From NCBI GenBank assembly GCA_019218315.1, contig JAHUUI010000003.1, forward strand, positions 330,443 to 394,442: a stretch of DNA of 64,000 nucleotides. Reading direction: 5' to 3'. Source of the DNA: Cardiobacteriaceae bacterium TAE3-ERU3. GTDB lineage: Bacteria; Pseudomonadota; Gammaproteobacteria; Cardiobacteriales; Cardiobacteriaceae. The first letter of the stretch is position 1; each line of letters starts with the position of its first letter. This document shows, piece by piece, positions 7,749 to 15,905 of the stretch. Position numbers and translations under genes: made by a program. The notes under the pieces were generated by a model, which was not told where the DNA came from, did no database searches, and was given only the letters and a program-made list of their open reading frames with translations.

Positions 7749-9248
7749 ATGCGGCTACTCGCCAACATCTTTCGCCTGCTCATCGCAGGCTTTATCCTTA
7801 TCACCCTATGGCTGGTGTGGGACTACAGCCCCTCGACCACCAGCTTCAGCGACCTGTGGCACGACCCGTGGACGCGCCACATCGTCACTTTCAGTCTTGA
7901 GCAAAGCATTCTCTCCACCCTGCTTAGCATTATTTTTGCCATTCCGCTGATTTGGGCGGCATACCGTGGACGCTGGAAAATCCTGCGCCACCTCTTGCCG
8001 ATCACCACCATCATGCCAACCCTGATATTTATCCTCGCTTTACTGCAAATCAGCGTCACTATTACCAGCTGGTTAGGCAGCAGCTGGCGACTCAACGGCT
8101 TTCACGGCATCATCATCGCCCACGTCGCGCTCAACGCACCACTGATTGCCCTGCTCACCTTACCGGCCGTTGATGCCATCCCCGAACACTACCAGCGCCA
8201 ACGCCGCATTTTGCGTGTATCTGTGCTCACCTACTTTACTCGTGTAGTCATTCCATTAACCCGCCCTGCCCTGATGCACGCCACCGGACTCGTCTTCATG
8301 CTCTGCTTTACCAGCTTTACCGTCCTGCTCGTCCTCGGCGGTAGCCCACGTAATGCCAACCTCGAACTCGCCATCTACCAAGCCGTCAAATACGAATTCA
8401 ACCTGCCGCAAGCCGCACAACTCGCCATTGTGCAAACCGTTATGCTGCTTGCTTTTCTCGCCATTTTGCCCAATAAAAACCCACCTCAACATCACACATC
8501 ACACGCCACACCGCGTCCCAGCCGACTCGCCAATATTGCTGAACCGCTATTAATTGCGCTCATCTGCCTACCGCTGCTGGTACTCATCATTAACACCATC
8601 CACCATTTCAACCCTGACCCACCTACCGCCCTGTGGCAGGCACTTGGCAACAGCCTGTGGCTATGCAGTGGCGTTGCCCTAACTGCCACCAGCCTGCACA
8701 TCCTCTTTGCAAAAACAGCCACCCTCAACCCACGCATCAGCACCATCAGCCAGCACCTCATCAACGCTATTTATCTCGCGCCCGTCCTCATCCTCTGCCT
8801 TGGCCTATTTCTACTCTTGCGCCCCGTCACCAACGCTTTTCGCCACCCGATGACCCTCAATATCCTCATGCTCATCGTCCTCATCCAGCCCTACCTGTAC
8901 AAACTCGCCTACCCGACATGGGCTGCGCATGCCGCGCGCACCCAACGTCTCGCTCGTACCCTACACCTCAAACCGTGGCAGCAACTCATCCACATTGACC
9001 TTCCCGCCCTCGCACCACTGCTCGGAAAAGTATGTGGCTTTGCCGCCATCATCACCCTTGGTGATGTCGCCGTCATCAGCTTCTTTGGCAACAACCGCTT
9101 TCAAACCCTCGCCTCCTACCTCGTAGCCGAACTCGGTCACTACCGCCAAGCGCAGGCATGGCAAACCACGGGTATACTGCTTATCACCGGGCTAGCGCTC
9201 TTCCTTATCCCACAAATCCTCGTCCGTCTGTGGCAAAAAATACGGTAA
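7749..9248 (+). CDS. thiP: thiamine ABC transporter permease
   Basis: 499 residues, about 12 predicted membrane segments in two homologous permease halves, as in ThiP (E. coli 536). Each half carries an EAA-like coupling loop: RVSVLTYFTRVVIPLTRPAL in the first and LHLKPWQQLIHIDLPALAP in the second. Inner-membrane channel for thiamine and its phosphates, energised by ThiQ. Between the halves there is a short hydrophilic His/Pro-rich stretch (HHTSHATPRPSR). Starts 8 bases after the upstream gene and ends 7 bases before thiQ. Confidence 0.93.
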   Translation: MRLLANIFRLLIAGFILITLWLVWDYSPSTTSFSDLWHDPWTRHIVTFSLEQSILSTLLSIIFAIPLIWAAYRGRWKILRHLLPITTIMPTLIFILALLQISVTITSWLGSSWRLNGFHGIIIAHVALNAPLIALLTLPAVDAIPEHYQRQRRILRVSVLTYFTRVVIPLTRPALMHATGLVFMLCFTSFTVLLVLGGSPRNANLELAIYQAVKYEFNLPQAAQLAIVQTVMLLAFLAILPNKNPPQHHTSHATPRPSRLANIAEPLLIALICLPLLVLIINTIHHFNPDPPTALWQALGNSLWLCSGVALTATSLHILFAKTATLNPRISTISQHLINAIYLAPVLILCLGLFLLLRPVTNAFRHPMTLNILMLIVLIQPYLYKLAYPTWAAHAARTQRLARTLHLKPWQQLIHIDLPALAPLLGKVCGFAAIITLGDVAVISFFGNNRFQTLASYLVAELGHYRQAQAWQTTGILLITGLALFLIPQILVRLWQKIR

Positions 9249-9255
9249 AAGCAAC

Positions 9256-9894
9256 ATGACTATGCTCACCCTCGACAACCTCACTTACCAACGCGGCGAC
9301 TTCACCCTGCATGCCGATCTCGCCCTTGAATCCAATAAGCGCTACGTCCTCAGTGCACCCAGTGGCAGCGGCAAAAGCACCCTGCTTGACCTCATCGCCG
9401 GATTCATCCAGCCACAACAAGGGCGCATCCTGCTCAACGAACAAGACCTCACGCCCAAACCGGTCGAACGACGCCCTGTCAGCTACCTGTTTCAAAAGCA
9501 CAACCTCTTTGACCACCTCACAGTACGCAAAAACCTGCGCCTCGCGGCGAAAAAACTGCCGGAAGAAAGCCTGATTGCAGCGCTCGACAACGTCAGCCTG
9601 CCCACCAACTATCTTGACAAACTGCCCGACCAACTCTCCGGTGGCGAACAGCAACGTGTCGCACTGGCACGCACCCTGCTCATGAACCGCCCCATCATGC
9701 TCCTCGACGAACCCTATTCTGCCCTCGACCTCGACACCCGCATCCACATCACTGACCTCACCCGCCGCCTGCAAGCCGAACACGGCTGGCTGCTGCTCGC
9801 CGTCTCACACGATCCCGATGACTGCAAACGCCTTGACGCACAATCACTCACAATTAAAAATCAGTACGTTATCATGCAAGGAAACAGCAAATGA
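9256..9894 (+). CDS. thiQ: thiamine ABC transporter ATP-binding protein
   Basis: 212 residues, compact ABC ATPase. Walker A APSGSGKST (34-42), Q-loop LFQKHNLF (79-85), signature LSGGEQQ (127-133), Walker B IMLLDEP (147-153) and H-loop SHDPDD. This matches ThiQ of the spermidine/iron-type importer branch. It powers ThiP. Its stop overlaps the acpS start by 4 bases (ATGA). Confidence 0.94.
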   Translation: MTMLTLDNLTYQRGDFTLHADLALESNKRYVLSAPSGSGKSTLLDLIAGFIQPQQGRILLNEQDLTPKPVERRPVSYLFQKHNLFDHLTVRKNLRLAAKKLPEESLIAALDNVSLPTNYLDKLPDQLSGGEQQRVALARTLLMNRPIMLLDEPYSALDLDTRIHITDLTRRLQAEHGWLLLAVSHDPDDCKRLDAQSLTIKNQYVIMQGNSK

Positions 9895-10268
9895 TTGGTA
9901 CAGACCTCACCGATAAACGCCGCATTGCCGCAGCTTACGCTCGTCACGGGCAACGCTTTGCGGAAAAAGTCCTACATCCGGATGAAATCAAGGAACTAGC
10001 AGAAAAAAAAGACCCTGTACGCTATCTTTCCATGCGCTGGGCTGCCAAAGAAGCATTCGGCAAGGCACTTGGTAGCGGCTTGCGTGATCCTGTGTTGATG
10101 CCCAATATTCGCATCATCAAAAGCGAACTTGGCGCACCATCTTTCGCTTATAGTGACACCATTGAGGCTATCATCAAGCAGCAAGGCTTTACAACCTTAC
10201 ACCTAAGCCTAAGTGATGAAGCCGACTATGCACTTGCGTTCGTTATGGCTGAAAGAAAAAGTAAGTAA
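9891..10268 (+). CDS. acpS: holo-[acyl-carrier-protein] synthase
   Basis: 125 residues, normal length for AcpS. N-terminal IGTDLTD supplies the Mg-binding Asp, and the second signature WAAKEAFGKALG holds the catalytic/Mg Glu. It transfers 4'-phosphopantetheine from CoA to apo-ACP in the cytoplasm. In most gammaproteobacteria acpS sits near pdxJ/era/recO; here it is translationally coupled to thiQ at the end of the TPP-riboswitch operon. Whether it has its own promoter cannot be seen. Confidence 0.93.
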   Translation: MIGTDLTDKRRIAAAYARHGQRFAEKVLHPDEIKELAEKKDPVRYLSMRWAAKEAFGKALGSGLRDPVLMPNIRIIKSELGAPSFAYSDTIEAIIKQQGFTTLHLSLSDEADYALAFVMAERKSK

Positions 10269-10303
10269 CTTAAACCCATCACTATTGCTGTACCAATACC
10301 ATA

Positions 10304-10327
10304 GTAAGGCCATCAGAGATGGCCTAC
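10304..10327 (+). terminator. hairpin downstream of acpS
   Basis: Stem GGCCATC / GATGGCC, extendable by GTA/TAC, with a 3-base loop, 36 bases after acpS. No T-tract follows, so it may protect a 3' end instead of terminating; the stronger hairpin at 10406-10432 lies beyond. Confidence 0.4.
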
Positions 10328-10405
10328 CAACATAAAGAGTATCTAACGAATACTAGGGCTTTTAAAGTAAAATATACAGAAAGTATCATGTAGAGAAATA
10401 AAAAA

Positions 10406-10432
10406 AACGGCCTGTACAATGCACAGGCCGTT
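10406..10432. terminator. bidirectional terminator between acpS and tRNA-Asn
   Basis: 10-bp stem AACGGCCTGT / ACAGGCCGTT with a 7-base loop, flanked by A7 on the left and TTTT on the right. Serves the acpS operon (plus) and the tRNA-Asn transcript (minus). Confidence 0.8.
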
Positions 10433-10438
10433 TTGATT

Positions 10439-10514
10439 TGGCTCCCGGAGACGGGCTCGAACCGCCGACCCAATGATTAACAGTCATTTGCTCTACCGAC
10501 TGAGCTATCCGGGA
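10439..10514 (-). tRNA. tRNA-Asn (GTT), copy 1
   Basis: 76-nt cloverleaf read on the minus strand: acceptor TCCCGGA/TCCGGGA plus G and encoded CCA, D-arm with AGTCGGTAGAGC, anticodon loop CTGTTAA with anticodon GTT, T-loop GGTTCGAGCC. Identical to the copy at 10583-10658. Confidence 0.97.
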
Positions 10515-10582
10515 ATTAATTGTCTATAGTACTTTCATACTATATCTGAAAACTACATTATTATCTGCAGCCTTCTAAAAAC

Positions 10583-10658
10583 TGGCTCCCGGAGACGGGC
10601 TCGAACCGCCGACCCAATGATTAACAGTCATTTGCTCTACCGACTGAGCTATCCGGGA
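10583..10658 (-). tRNA. tRNA-Asn (GTT), copy 2
   Basis: Same 76-nt sequence as copy 1, including CCA, separated from it by 68 bases of unrelated sequence. The two are probably one transcript ending at the hairpin at 10406-10432. Confidence 0.97.
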
Positions 10659-10744
10659 ATCTCAAAAGAGGCGCGCATTTTAGCCGTCCTTGTGCTGCTC
10701 GTCAAGACAAGCATCGTTTCAAGCTAATTTTTTTATTTAAAAAT

Positions 10745-11962
10745 CTATTTTTGCTTATAATTTTCCATAAACTCAGCGAGTTTAAGCAGAGCAACACGCA
10801 GATCAGACTGATGCGGTAAAAAGACCAAGCGGAAATGATCTGGCTCTGGCCAGTTAAATGCTCGACCATGGACCAACAACATATGTTTTGCACGCAATAG
10901 ATCCAACACAAATTGTTCATCATCATGAATATTAAAGCGTGCGGCATCAATTTTCACGAAGCTATATATAGCGCCTCTCGGCTTTACAGCAGACAATCCC
11001 TCAATACTTTCGATCAACTCATGTGCAAGGTTGCGCTGCACATATAGGCGGCCTCCCGGGGCAACAAGGTCGTTAATGCTCTGATAGCCGCCAAGAGCCG
11101 TCTGGATAGCATATTGCGCTGGCACGTTGGCACATAACCGCATAGATGAGAGCATATTCAATCCCGCAATAAACCCTTCGGCCATCCGCTGATTACCTGA
11201 AAGGAACAACCATCCCGCACGGAAACCGGCTGCACGATAGTTCTTGGACAACCCATTAAACGTCACACAAAGTGTATCTTTAACCAATGTCGCCATCGGA
11301 ATATGCTGTGCGCCGTCATAGACTATTTTGTCATAAATCTCATCAGAAAAGACGACCAAGCCATGCTGTTCAGCCAAGGCTGCGATCTCTCTTAAAATGG
11401 CTTCACTGTAGACTGCACCAGTTGGGTTATTTGGATTAATCAACACAATAGCTTTGGTTTTGTTGCTAATTTTACTACGAATATCATCAACATCCGGTTG
11501 CCAACCATTTGCTTCATCGCAGTAGTAATGCACTGCACTGCCACCACCCAAATGTGCTGCAGCCGTCCACAGTGGATAGTCAGGCATCGGCACCAATACC
11601 TCATCACCATTATTGAGTAAAGCCTGCATGACCATCACAATCAGCTCAGAAACGCCGTTGCCGATAATAATATCGTCAACACTGACACCTTTAATGCCTA
11701 TACGCTGCGTCTCATGCATAATCGCTTTGCGCGCCGCGAATACACCCTTGGACTCACTATAGCCCTGCGCCTTATTCAAGTTCGCGATCAAGTCTTCACG
11801 CATCTCATCAGGCGCGTTAAAGCCAAATGGCTCAGGATTACCTATGTTGAGTTTAAGAATGGAATAGCCTTGGCGCTCAAGGCGATTAGCCTCATCAAGC
11901 ACTGGACCCCGAATGTCGTAGCAGACATTATCTAACTTATGGGATTTATCAATTTTACGCAT
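10745..11962 (-). CDS. alaA: glutamate-pyruvate aminotransferase (alanine synthesis)
   Basis: 405 residues, class I/II PLP-dependent aminotransferase of the AlaA (YfbQ) type. The N-terminal IDKSHKLDNVCYDIRGPV is characteristic; NPNNPTGAVYS is the PLP-phosphate and substrate region; Lys240 in NGLSKNYRAAG forms the Schiff base; RAGW follows. Cytoplasmic enzyme making alanine from pyruvate and glutamate. The leader can form a long structure that ends at the start codon (see 11963-12021). Single gene, oriented toward the tRNA-Asn pair. Confidence 0.94.
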   Translation of the reverse strand: MRKIDKSHKLDNVCYDIRGPVLDEANRLERQGYSILKLNIGNPEPFGFNAPDEMREDLIANLNKAQGYSESKGVFAARKAIMHETQRIGIKGVSVDDIIIGNGVSELIVMVMQALLNNGDEVLVPMPDYPLWTAAAHLGGGSAVHYYCDEANGWQPDVDDIRSKISNKTKAIVLINPNNPTGAVYSEAILREIAALAEQHGLVVFSDEIYDKIVYDGAQHIPMATLVKDTLCVTFNGLSKNYRAAGFRAGWLFLSGNQRMAEGFIAGLNMLSSMRLCANVPAQYAIQTALGGYQSINDLVAPGGRLYVQRNLAHELIESIEGLSAVKPRGAIYSFVKIDAARFNIHDDEQFVLDLLRAKHMLLVHGRAFNWPEPDHFRLVFLPHQSDLRVALLKLAEFMENYKQK

Positions 11963-12021
11963 AATCGCTGTTCTTTTTCCCTAATAGCACTGAATTTTGT
12001 CACAACATATTAGCAGCGATT
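11963..12021 (-). promoter_or_regulatory. structured leader of alaA
   Basis: Read as minus-strand RNA: AAUCGCUGCUAAUA, a 21-nt loop, UAUUAG, a one-sided purine bulge GGAAAAAGAA, then CAGCGAUU directly before the AUG. The two helices are 8 and 6 bp. The only ribosome-binding-like sequence is in the bulge, so folding could control initiation. Ligand or factor unknown. Confidence 0.45.
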
Positions 12022-12129
12022 TATGGCTTGATTCACACTATTTTTGACCGTAATACAAACACAGTTAAGCAGGCATAATAAACACTATGACCACAAAATA
12101 CCGACAGCATGCCAAATAGTTGAAAGAAT

Positions 12130-12648
12130 TTAGAATCGATACCCGACTGTCGCCATGACGCCTGCTGCAGCAAAAAATTGTGCTTCAGCAAACCAGTGCT
12201 GCTTGTAAGACCAGCCCAACGTAGGTAATAAAACTGGTGCGACCCCATACTTATTCAGCGGGATTTTATTTTTGTATTCACCTTTATAGCCATGCAGTAG
12301 CCCACCAGTTAGCGACGCATGCATTTGCCAATCCTGATTAGACCACAGCGTCCACTCATACCCTAAATAAGCATACTGCGACGGCTGACCAAAAGAATTT
12401 GAATACAAAGCGATACCAACAGACCAGTCATCCTGACGCTGGTACTCCACATTAAGTAGCTTCTGGTGATTATTGTGTTCCGGCTTTGGATTGTAATGAC
12501 GGGTATACAGGCTTGTGCGCACTTTCCACGATCCATTTGCCCAGCCGGCTTTATTGGTAAAATCAGGAAGTAGAGTGCTATCTGATGCCATAGAATACGG
12601 CGTACTGAGCAAAAGAAATGAAAAGGAAATGAGGCGAAGTAATTGCAT
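12130..12648 (-). CDS. small outer-membrane beta-barrel protein
   Basis: 172 residues with a signal peptide (cleavage likely after PYSMA, about residue 21). The mature part has alternating aromatic strands, a TRHYNPKPEHNNHQ segment, and a C-terminal Phe after VGYR, the usual outer-membrane insertion signature. Size and the HNNHQ segment recall the PagP-like or lipid-A-modifying small barrels and a family often loosely named sn-glycerol-3-phosphate transporter in pseudomonads; function not established. Lone gene between alaA and the tRNA-Glu pair. Confidence 0.75.
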   Translation of the reverse strand: MQLLRLISFSFLLLSTPYSMASDSTLLPDFTNKAGWANGSWKVRTSLYTRHYNPKPEHNNHQKLLNVEYQRQDDWSVGIALYSNSFGQPSQYAYLGYEWTLWSNQDWQMHASLTGGLLHGYKGEYKNKIPLNKYGVAPVLLPTLGWSYKQHWFAEAQFFAAAGVMATVGYRF

Positions 12649-12800
12649 TGGGAATAAAATAAGGGGTAAGAACCATAATGGCTCTATTTAGAGAGAATAC
12701 TTAAAACCAAGTGCTATATAGTGTGCTGTATTAACTAGATCATAACACTATATAAAATATAGATATATCAAACTATTTCGCTATGACACCATATTTGAAA

Positions 12801-12876
12801 TGGCGTCCCCAAGGGGATTCGAACCCCTGTTACCGCCGTGAAAGGGCGATGTCCTAGGCCTCTAGACGATGGGGAC
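12801..12876 (-). tRNA. tRNA-Glu (TTC), variant copy
   Basis: 76 nt with encoded CCA: acceptor GTCCCCA/TGGGGAC, anticodon loop CTTTCAC (anticodon TTC), T-loop GGTTCGAATCC. The D-loop reads AGAGGCCTAGGAC, one base longer and different from the other copy (AGCGGTTAGGAC); the rest is identical. Confidence 0.95.
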
Positions 12877-12914
12877 TTTTAAGTCCATAGTTACACAACA
12901 CAGCGAGGATAAAT

Positions 12915-12989
12915 TGGCGTCCCCAAGGGGATTCGAACCCCTGTTACCGCCGTGAAAGGGCGATGTCCTAACCGCTAGACGATGGGGAC
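12915..12989 (-). tRNA. tRNA-Glu (TTC)
   Basis: 75 nt with encoded CCA and the standard gammaproteobacterial D-arm GTCTAGCGGTTAGGAC; anticodon TTC. Lies 38 bases upstream of the variant copy in the direction of transcription. Confidence 0.97.
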
Positions 12990-13007
12990 GCTACTTAAAC
13001 TACTTTG

Positions 13008-13083
13008 TGGTGGAGCTAAGCGGGATCGAACCGCTGACCTCCTGCATGCCATGCAGGCGCTCTCCCAGCTGAGCTATAGCCCC
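13008..13083 (-). tRNA. tRNA-Ala (GGC)
   Basis: 76 nt: acceptor GGGGCTA/TAGCTCC with one G-T pair, discriminator A and encoded CCA, anticodon arm CCTGC-ATGGCAT-GCAGG giving GGC, T-loop GGTTCGATCC. First of three tRNAs following gltX on the minus strand. Confidence 0.97.
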
Positions 13084-13165
13084 GTCGCTGTGTGCGAGGC
13101 GCGCATTTTATGCAGATGCGCGCCCGCTGTCAACGGTGCGGCGAACAAAAAATAAAACAATTTGT

Positions 13166-14569
13166 TTATTCTTTGTTTTCTCTAATGTATTTAGATGCCA
13201 CTTGAAGGCGTTTAATGCTCGATTCAATACCCGGTAGCAAAATAGTAATCGCTAAATCTGGTGATGGCGCGCCCCCCGTGACGGCCAGTCGCGCAGGCTG
13301 CCCTACTTTCCCGAAGCCAACCTGATTCTCTTCAACGCAAGCAGCAATAGCGTCATGAACAGCTTGTTCATCAGCCTTATCGAGTGCAGCAAGGCGCTTG
13401 GCAAGATCATCGAGCAGCGCAGCAGTTTCTTCGCCTTTAAATGCTTTTTTGGCGGCTTTCTCTGGGTATTCAGTTGGCGCAACGGCAATCCAGTGCATAT
13501 TTTCCGCCATTTCTTTTAACGTCTTACTGCGCTCCTGATAGTGCGGTATCGCAGCGAGTAGCGCATCATCACTGAGCTCTACGCCAGCCTCAATCAAATG
13601 TGGGCGCAGCGGTTCAATCAAGTCGGCGGCGCTGCGCTCTTTCATGTAATGCTGATTGAGCCAACGCAGTTTTTCCGTATTAAATGCCGCTGCAGCACTA
13701 TGTACATCGTCAATACGGAAATATTTAAGCATTTCTTCTTTGCTAAAGATTTCCTGATCGCCATGCGACCAACCGAGGCGCAACAAGTAATTCAACACAG
13801 CTTCTGGCAAATACCCCTGCTTGCGATAATCTAATACGTTGGTCGCGCCATGACGCTTGGATAGGCGCTTACCATCATCACCAAGAATCATTGGCACATG
13901 CGCAAAATCCGGTTCTTTATAGCCAAGCGCGCGGTAAATATTGATTTGGCGCGGGGTGTTATTGATGTGATCATCGCCACGAATCACCAGCGATATTTCC
14001 TGCTCAGCATCATCGACCACAACACAGAAGTTATATGTCGGCGTACCATCACTGCGACGGATGATAAAGTCATCCAATTCTTTGTTACTGATGGTTATTT
14101 TTCCTCGCACTTTGTCATCAAAGCTGACCACACCTTCAAGTGGATTTTTAAAGCGAACCACAGGATTCACACCCTCAACAGGCTCACCACCATTGCGGTA
14201 TTTACCGTTATAGCGCGGTTTTTCACCTTTGGCTTTTTGCTCTTCACGCATGGCATCAAGTTCTTCTGGCGTACACCAGCAGTGATACGCCAAGCCATCT
14301 TCAAGCATTTGATCAATGATCGCGTTATAGCGATCAAAGCGCTTGCTTTGATAAACGATTTCACCATCGTGCTCTAAGCCAAGCCAGCTCATGCCATCCA
14401 AAATAACTTGCGTAGATGCTTCAGTTGAGCGGGTTTGGTCAGTGTCTTCGATGCGCAAGCGGAAGATACCGTCGTGCTGGCGTGCATGTAACCAACAAAA
14501 TAATGCGGTACGTACACCGCCAATATGTAAATCACCAGTCGGGCTGGGTGCAAATCGGGTAATGGTCAT
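13166..14569 (-). CDS. gltX: glutamyl-tRNA synthetase
   Basis: 467 residues, class I aminoacyl-tRNA synthetase. HIGG signature (15-18), Rossmann fold with inserted zinc-ribbon-like segment (YHCWCTPEELDAMRE), and KRLSKRHG as the KMSKS equivalent. It charges tRNA-Glu; the two tRNA-Glu genes lie immediately downstream on the same strand, after tRNA-Ala. ATG at 14569 with a GAGGAAT ribosome-binding site. Confidence 0.96.
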   Translation of the reverse strand: MTITRFAPSPTGDLHIGGVRTALFCWLHARQHDGIFRLRIEDTDQTRSTEASTQVILDGMSWLGLEHDGEIVYQSKRFDRYNAIIDQMLEDGLAYHCWCTPEELDAMREEQKAKGEKPRYNGKYRNGGEPVEGVNPVVRFKNPLEGVVSFDDKVRGKITISNKELDDFIIRRSDGTPTYNFCVVVDDAEQEISLVIRGDDHINNTPRQINIYRALGYKEPDFAHVPMILGDDGKRLSKRHGATNVLDYRKQGYLPEAVLNYLLRLGWSHGDQEIFSKEEMLKYFRIDDVHSAAAAFNTEKLRWLNQHYMKERSAADLIEPLRPHLIEAGVELSDDALLAAIPHYQERSKTLKEMAENMHWIAVAPTEYPEKAAKKAFKGEETAALLDDLAKRLAALDKADEQAVHDAIAACVEENQVGFGKVGQPARLAVTGGAPSPDLAITILLPGIESSIKRLQVASKYIRENKE

Positions 14570-14625
14570 AATTCCTCAATCAAATCACGTACAATAAAGC
14601 CACATATTGTAACGCAGGAAGGCTT

Positions 14626-15729
14626 ATGCAAACAGAACACCTCAATTTGCCGGCTGGCTCACCCGGCACTCATAGTAGCCTGACAGTTTGGCGCTACGGC
14701 CAGCCCGGCGGCAAAAAAGTCTATATTCAAGCCGCACTACATGCTGACGAATGGCCTGGGCTTCTGATGCTCCATCACCTGCACAAGCATTTGGAGCACG
14801 CAACGATTAACGGTGAAATCGTGATCGTACCTTATGCCAACCCGCTCGGCATGCGCCAGTTCCTCGGCGGCTACCAGCTCGGACGTTTTGACTTTGATTA
14901 CAGCGGCAACTTTAACCGTGGCTACCTCAATCTCGGCGAAGCAGCCCTACCTTACCTCGATAAAGAACGCCTGCGCCTCATGGATGACAGTGACGCAGTC
15001 ATGGCCGTACGTCATGCCATGGGGCAGGCACTTAACGATTGGCAACCACAACTCGAAAGCGAACACCTGCGCAAAACACTCCAACTCCTCAGCTTCGATG
15101 CAGATTACGTCATTGATGTGCATTGTGATGCCAATGCCTGCGCCCATGCATTCGTCAATGTTCGCCATCAGCAAACCGGTGAGGCACTGGCACAAGCCAT
15201 GCAACTTGATGCCCTGATTCTTGAAGATGATCCCGGCTCTATCGCCTTTGACGAAGCGGCATGTAGCCCGTGGTGGAGACTAGAAACCGCACTCGACACA
15301 ACTCTTCCCTACCCCACCTTTGCAACCACGCTTGAGTTACGCGGCGAACGTGATATCAGTGATGAGATTGCCAGCAATGATGCGGCTAATTTCATGAAAT
15401 TCCTTGCCCATATTGGCATAGTAGATGGCGAACCTTTACCAGATAGCGATACAGAACTCGGCACCCCGCTTGCTGGTGTCTCGCGCGTCCTCGCACCACA
15501 CAGTGGACTACTTGATTTTAAAATCGAAGCAGGAGAGCGTGTAGCAGCTGGTGCACTGGTCGCTGAACTGATTAATCTCGACGATCCGTCAGCAACGCGA
15601 ACCGCATTACACGCACCAATTGATGGCACTGTTTACGCATTGGGTCGCAACCACTTAGTTCGCCCTGGCCATGTCGTTGTCCAAATTGCCGGTAAAGAAG
15701 CGATTGGCGACGGCAAGCTTGCTTATTGA
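14626..15729 (+). CDS. succinylglutamate desuccinylase/aspartoacylase-family zinc hydrolase
   Basis: 367 residues, M14-like metallo-hydrolase. Zinc motif HADE (His39, Glu42), third zinc ligand in the DVHCDANACAH stretch near residue 165, and a C-terminal biotinyl/lipoyl-like barrel (GLLDFKIEAGERVAAGALVAEL), a layout common to AstE/ASPA-related proteins of unknown substrate. ATG 14626 with AGGAAGG upstream. Divergent from gltX with a 56-base gap, ending upstream of the glnA promoter. It probably cleaves an N-acyl amino acid or ectoine-like amide; no other arginine-succinyltransferase gene is nearby, so astE is not assigned. Confidence 0.8.
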   Translation: MQTEHLNLPAGSPGTHSSLTVWRYGQPGGKKVYIQAALHADEWPGLLMLHHLHKHLEHATINGEIVIVPYANPLGMRQFLGGYQLGRFDFDYSGNFNRGYLNLGEAALPYLDKERLRLMDDSDAVMAVRHAMGQALNDWQPQLESEHLRKTLQLLSFDADYVIDVHCDANACAHAFVNVRHQQTGEALAQAMQLDALILEDDPGSIAFDEAACSPWWRLETALDTTLPYPTFATTLELRGERDISDEIASNDAANFMKFLAHIGIVDGEPLPDSDTELGTPLAGVSRVLAPHSGLLDFKIEAGERVAAGALVAELINLDDPSATRTALHAPIDGTVYALGRNHLVRPGHVVVQIAGKEAIGDGKLAY

Positions 15730-15739
15730 TCACAACGAG

Positions 15740-15756
15740 CGCACCATATTGGTGCA
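15740..15756 (+). promoter_or_regulatory. NtrC-binding site upstream of glnA
   Basis: CGCACCATATTGGTGCA matches the NtrC consensus TGCACC-N5-GGTGCA with one deviation and is a perfect dyad GCACC-N5-GGTGC. It lies about 85 bases upstream of the sigma-54 element, as an enhancer should. ntrC itself is in this cluster. Confidence 0.8.
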
Positions 15757-15838
15757 AACAAAAAAGCACAACGTGCAAAAACAGGGCAAAACAACCAGAC
15801 AAAACTGACAACCACTTGAAATAACTTGATATTAATTT

Positions 15839-15854
15839 TGGCACAAAGTCTGCT
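15839..15854 (+). promoter_or_regulatory. sigma-54 promoter of glnA
   Basis: TGGCAC (15839-15844) and TGCT (15851-15854): GG at 15840-15841 and GC at 15852-15853 with exactly 10 bases between, as RpoN requires. Expected start of transcription near 15865, about 40 bases before the glnA ATG. Confidence 0.85.
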
Positions 15855-15905
15855 AAAAACATATCACAGATTGACATCATTTGAATTTATAAACAGGAGC
15901 TCAAT

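Noticed and set aside
9205-9783. Minus-strand open frame of 192 codons opposite thiQ
   Set aside because: Shadow frame; thiQ has all ABC motifs on the plus strand.
15765-15777. Second NtrC-like dyad GCAC-AAC-GTGC
   Set aside because: Arm spacing is four bases shorter than the NtrC consensus.
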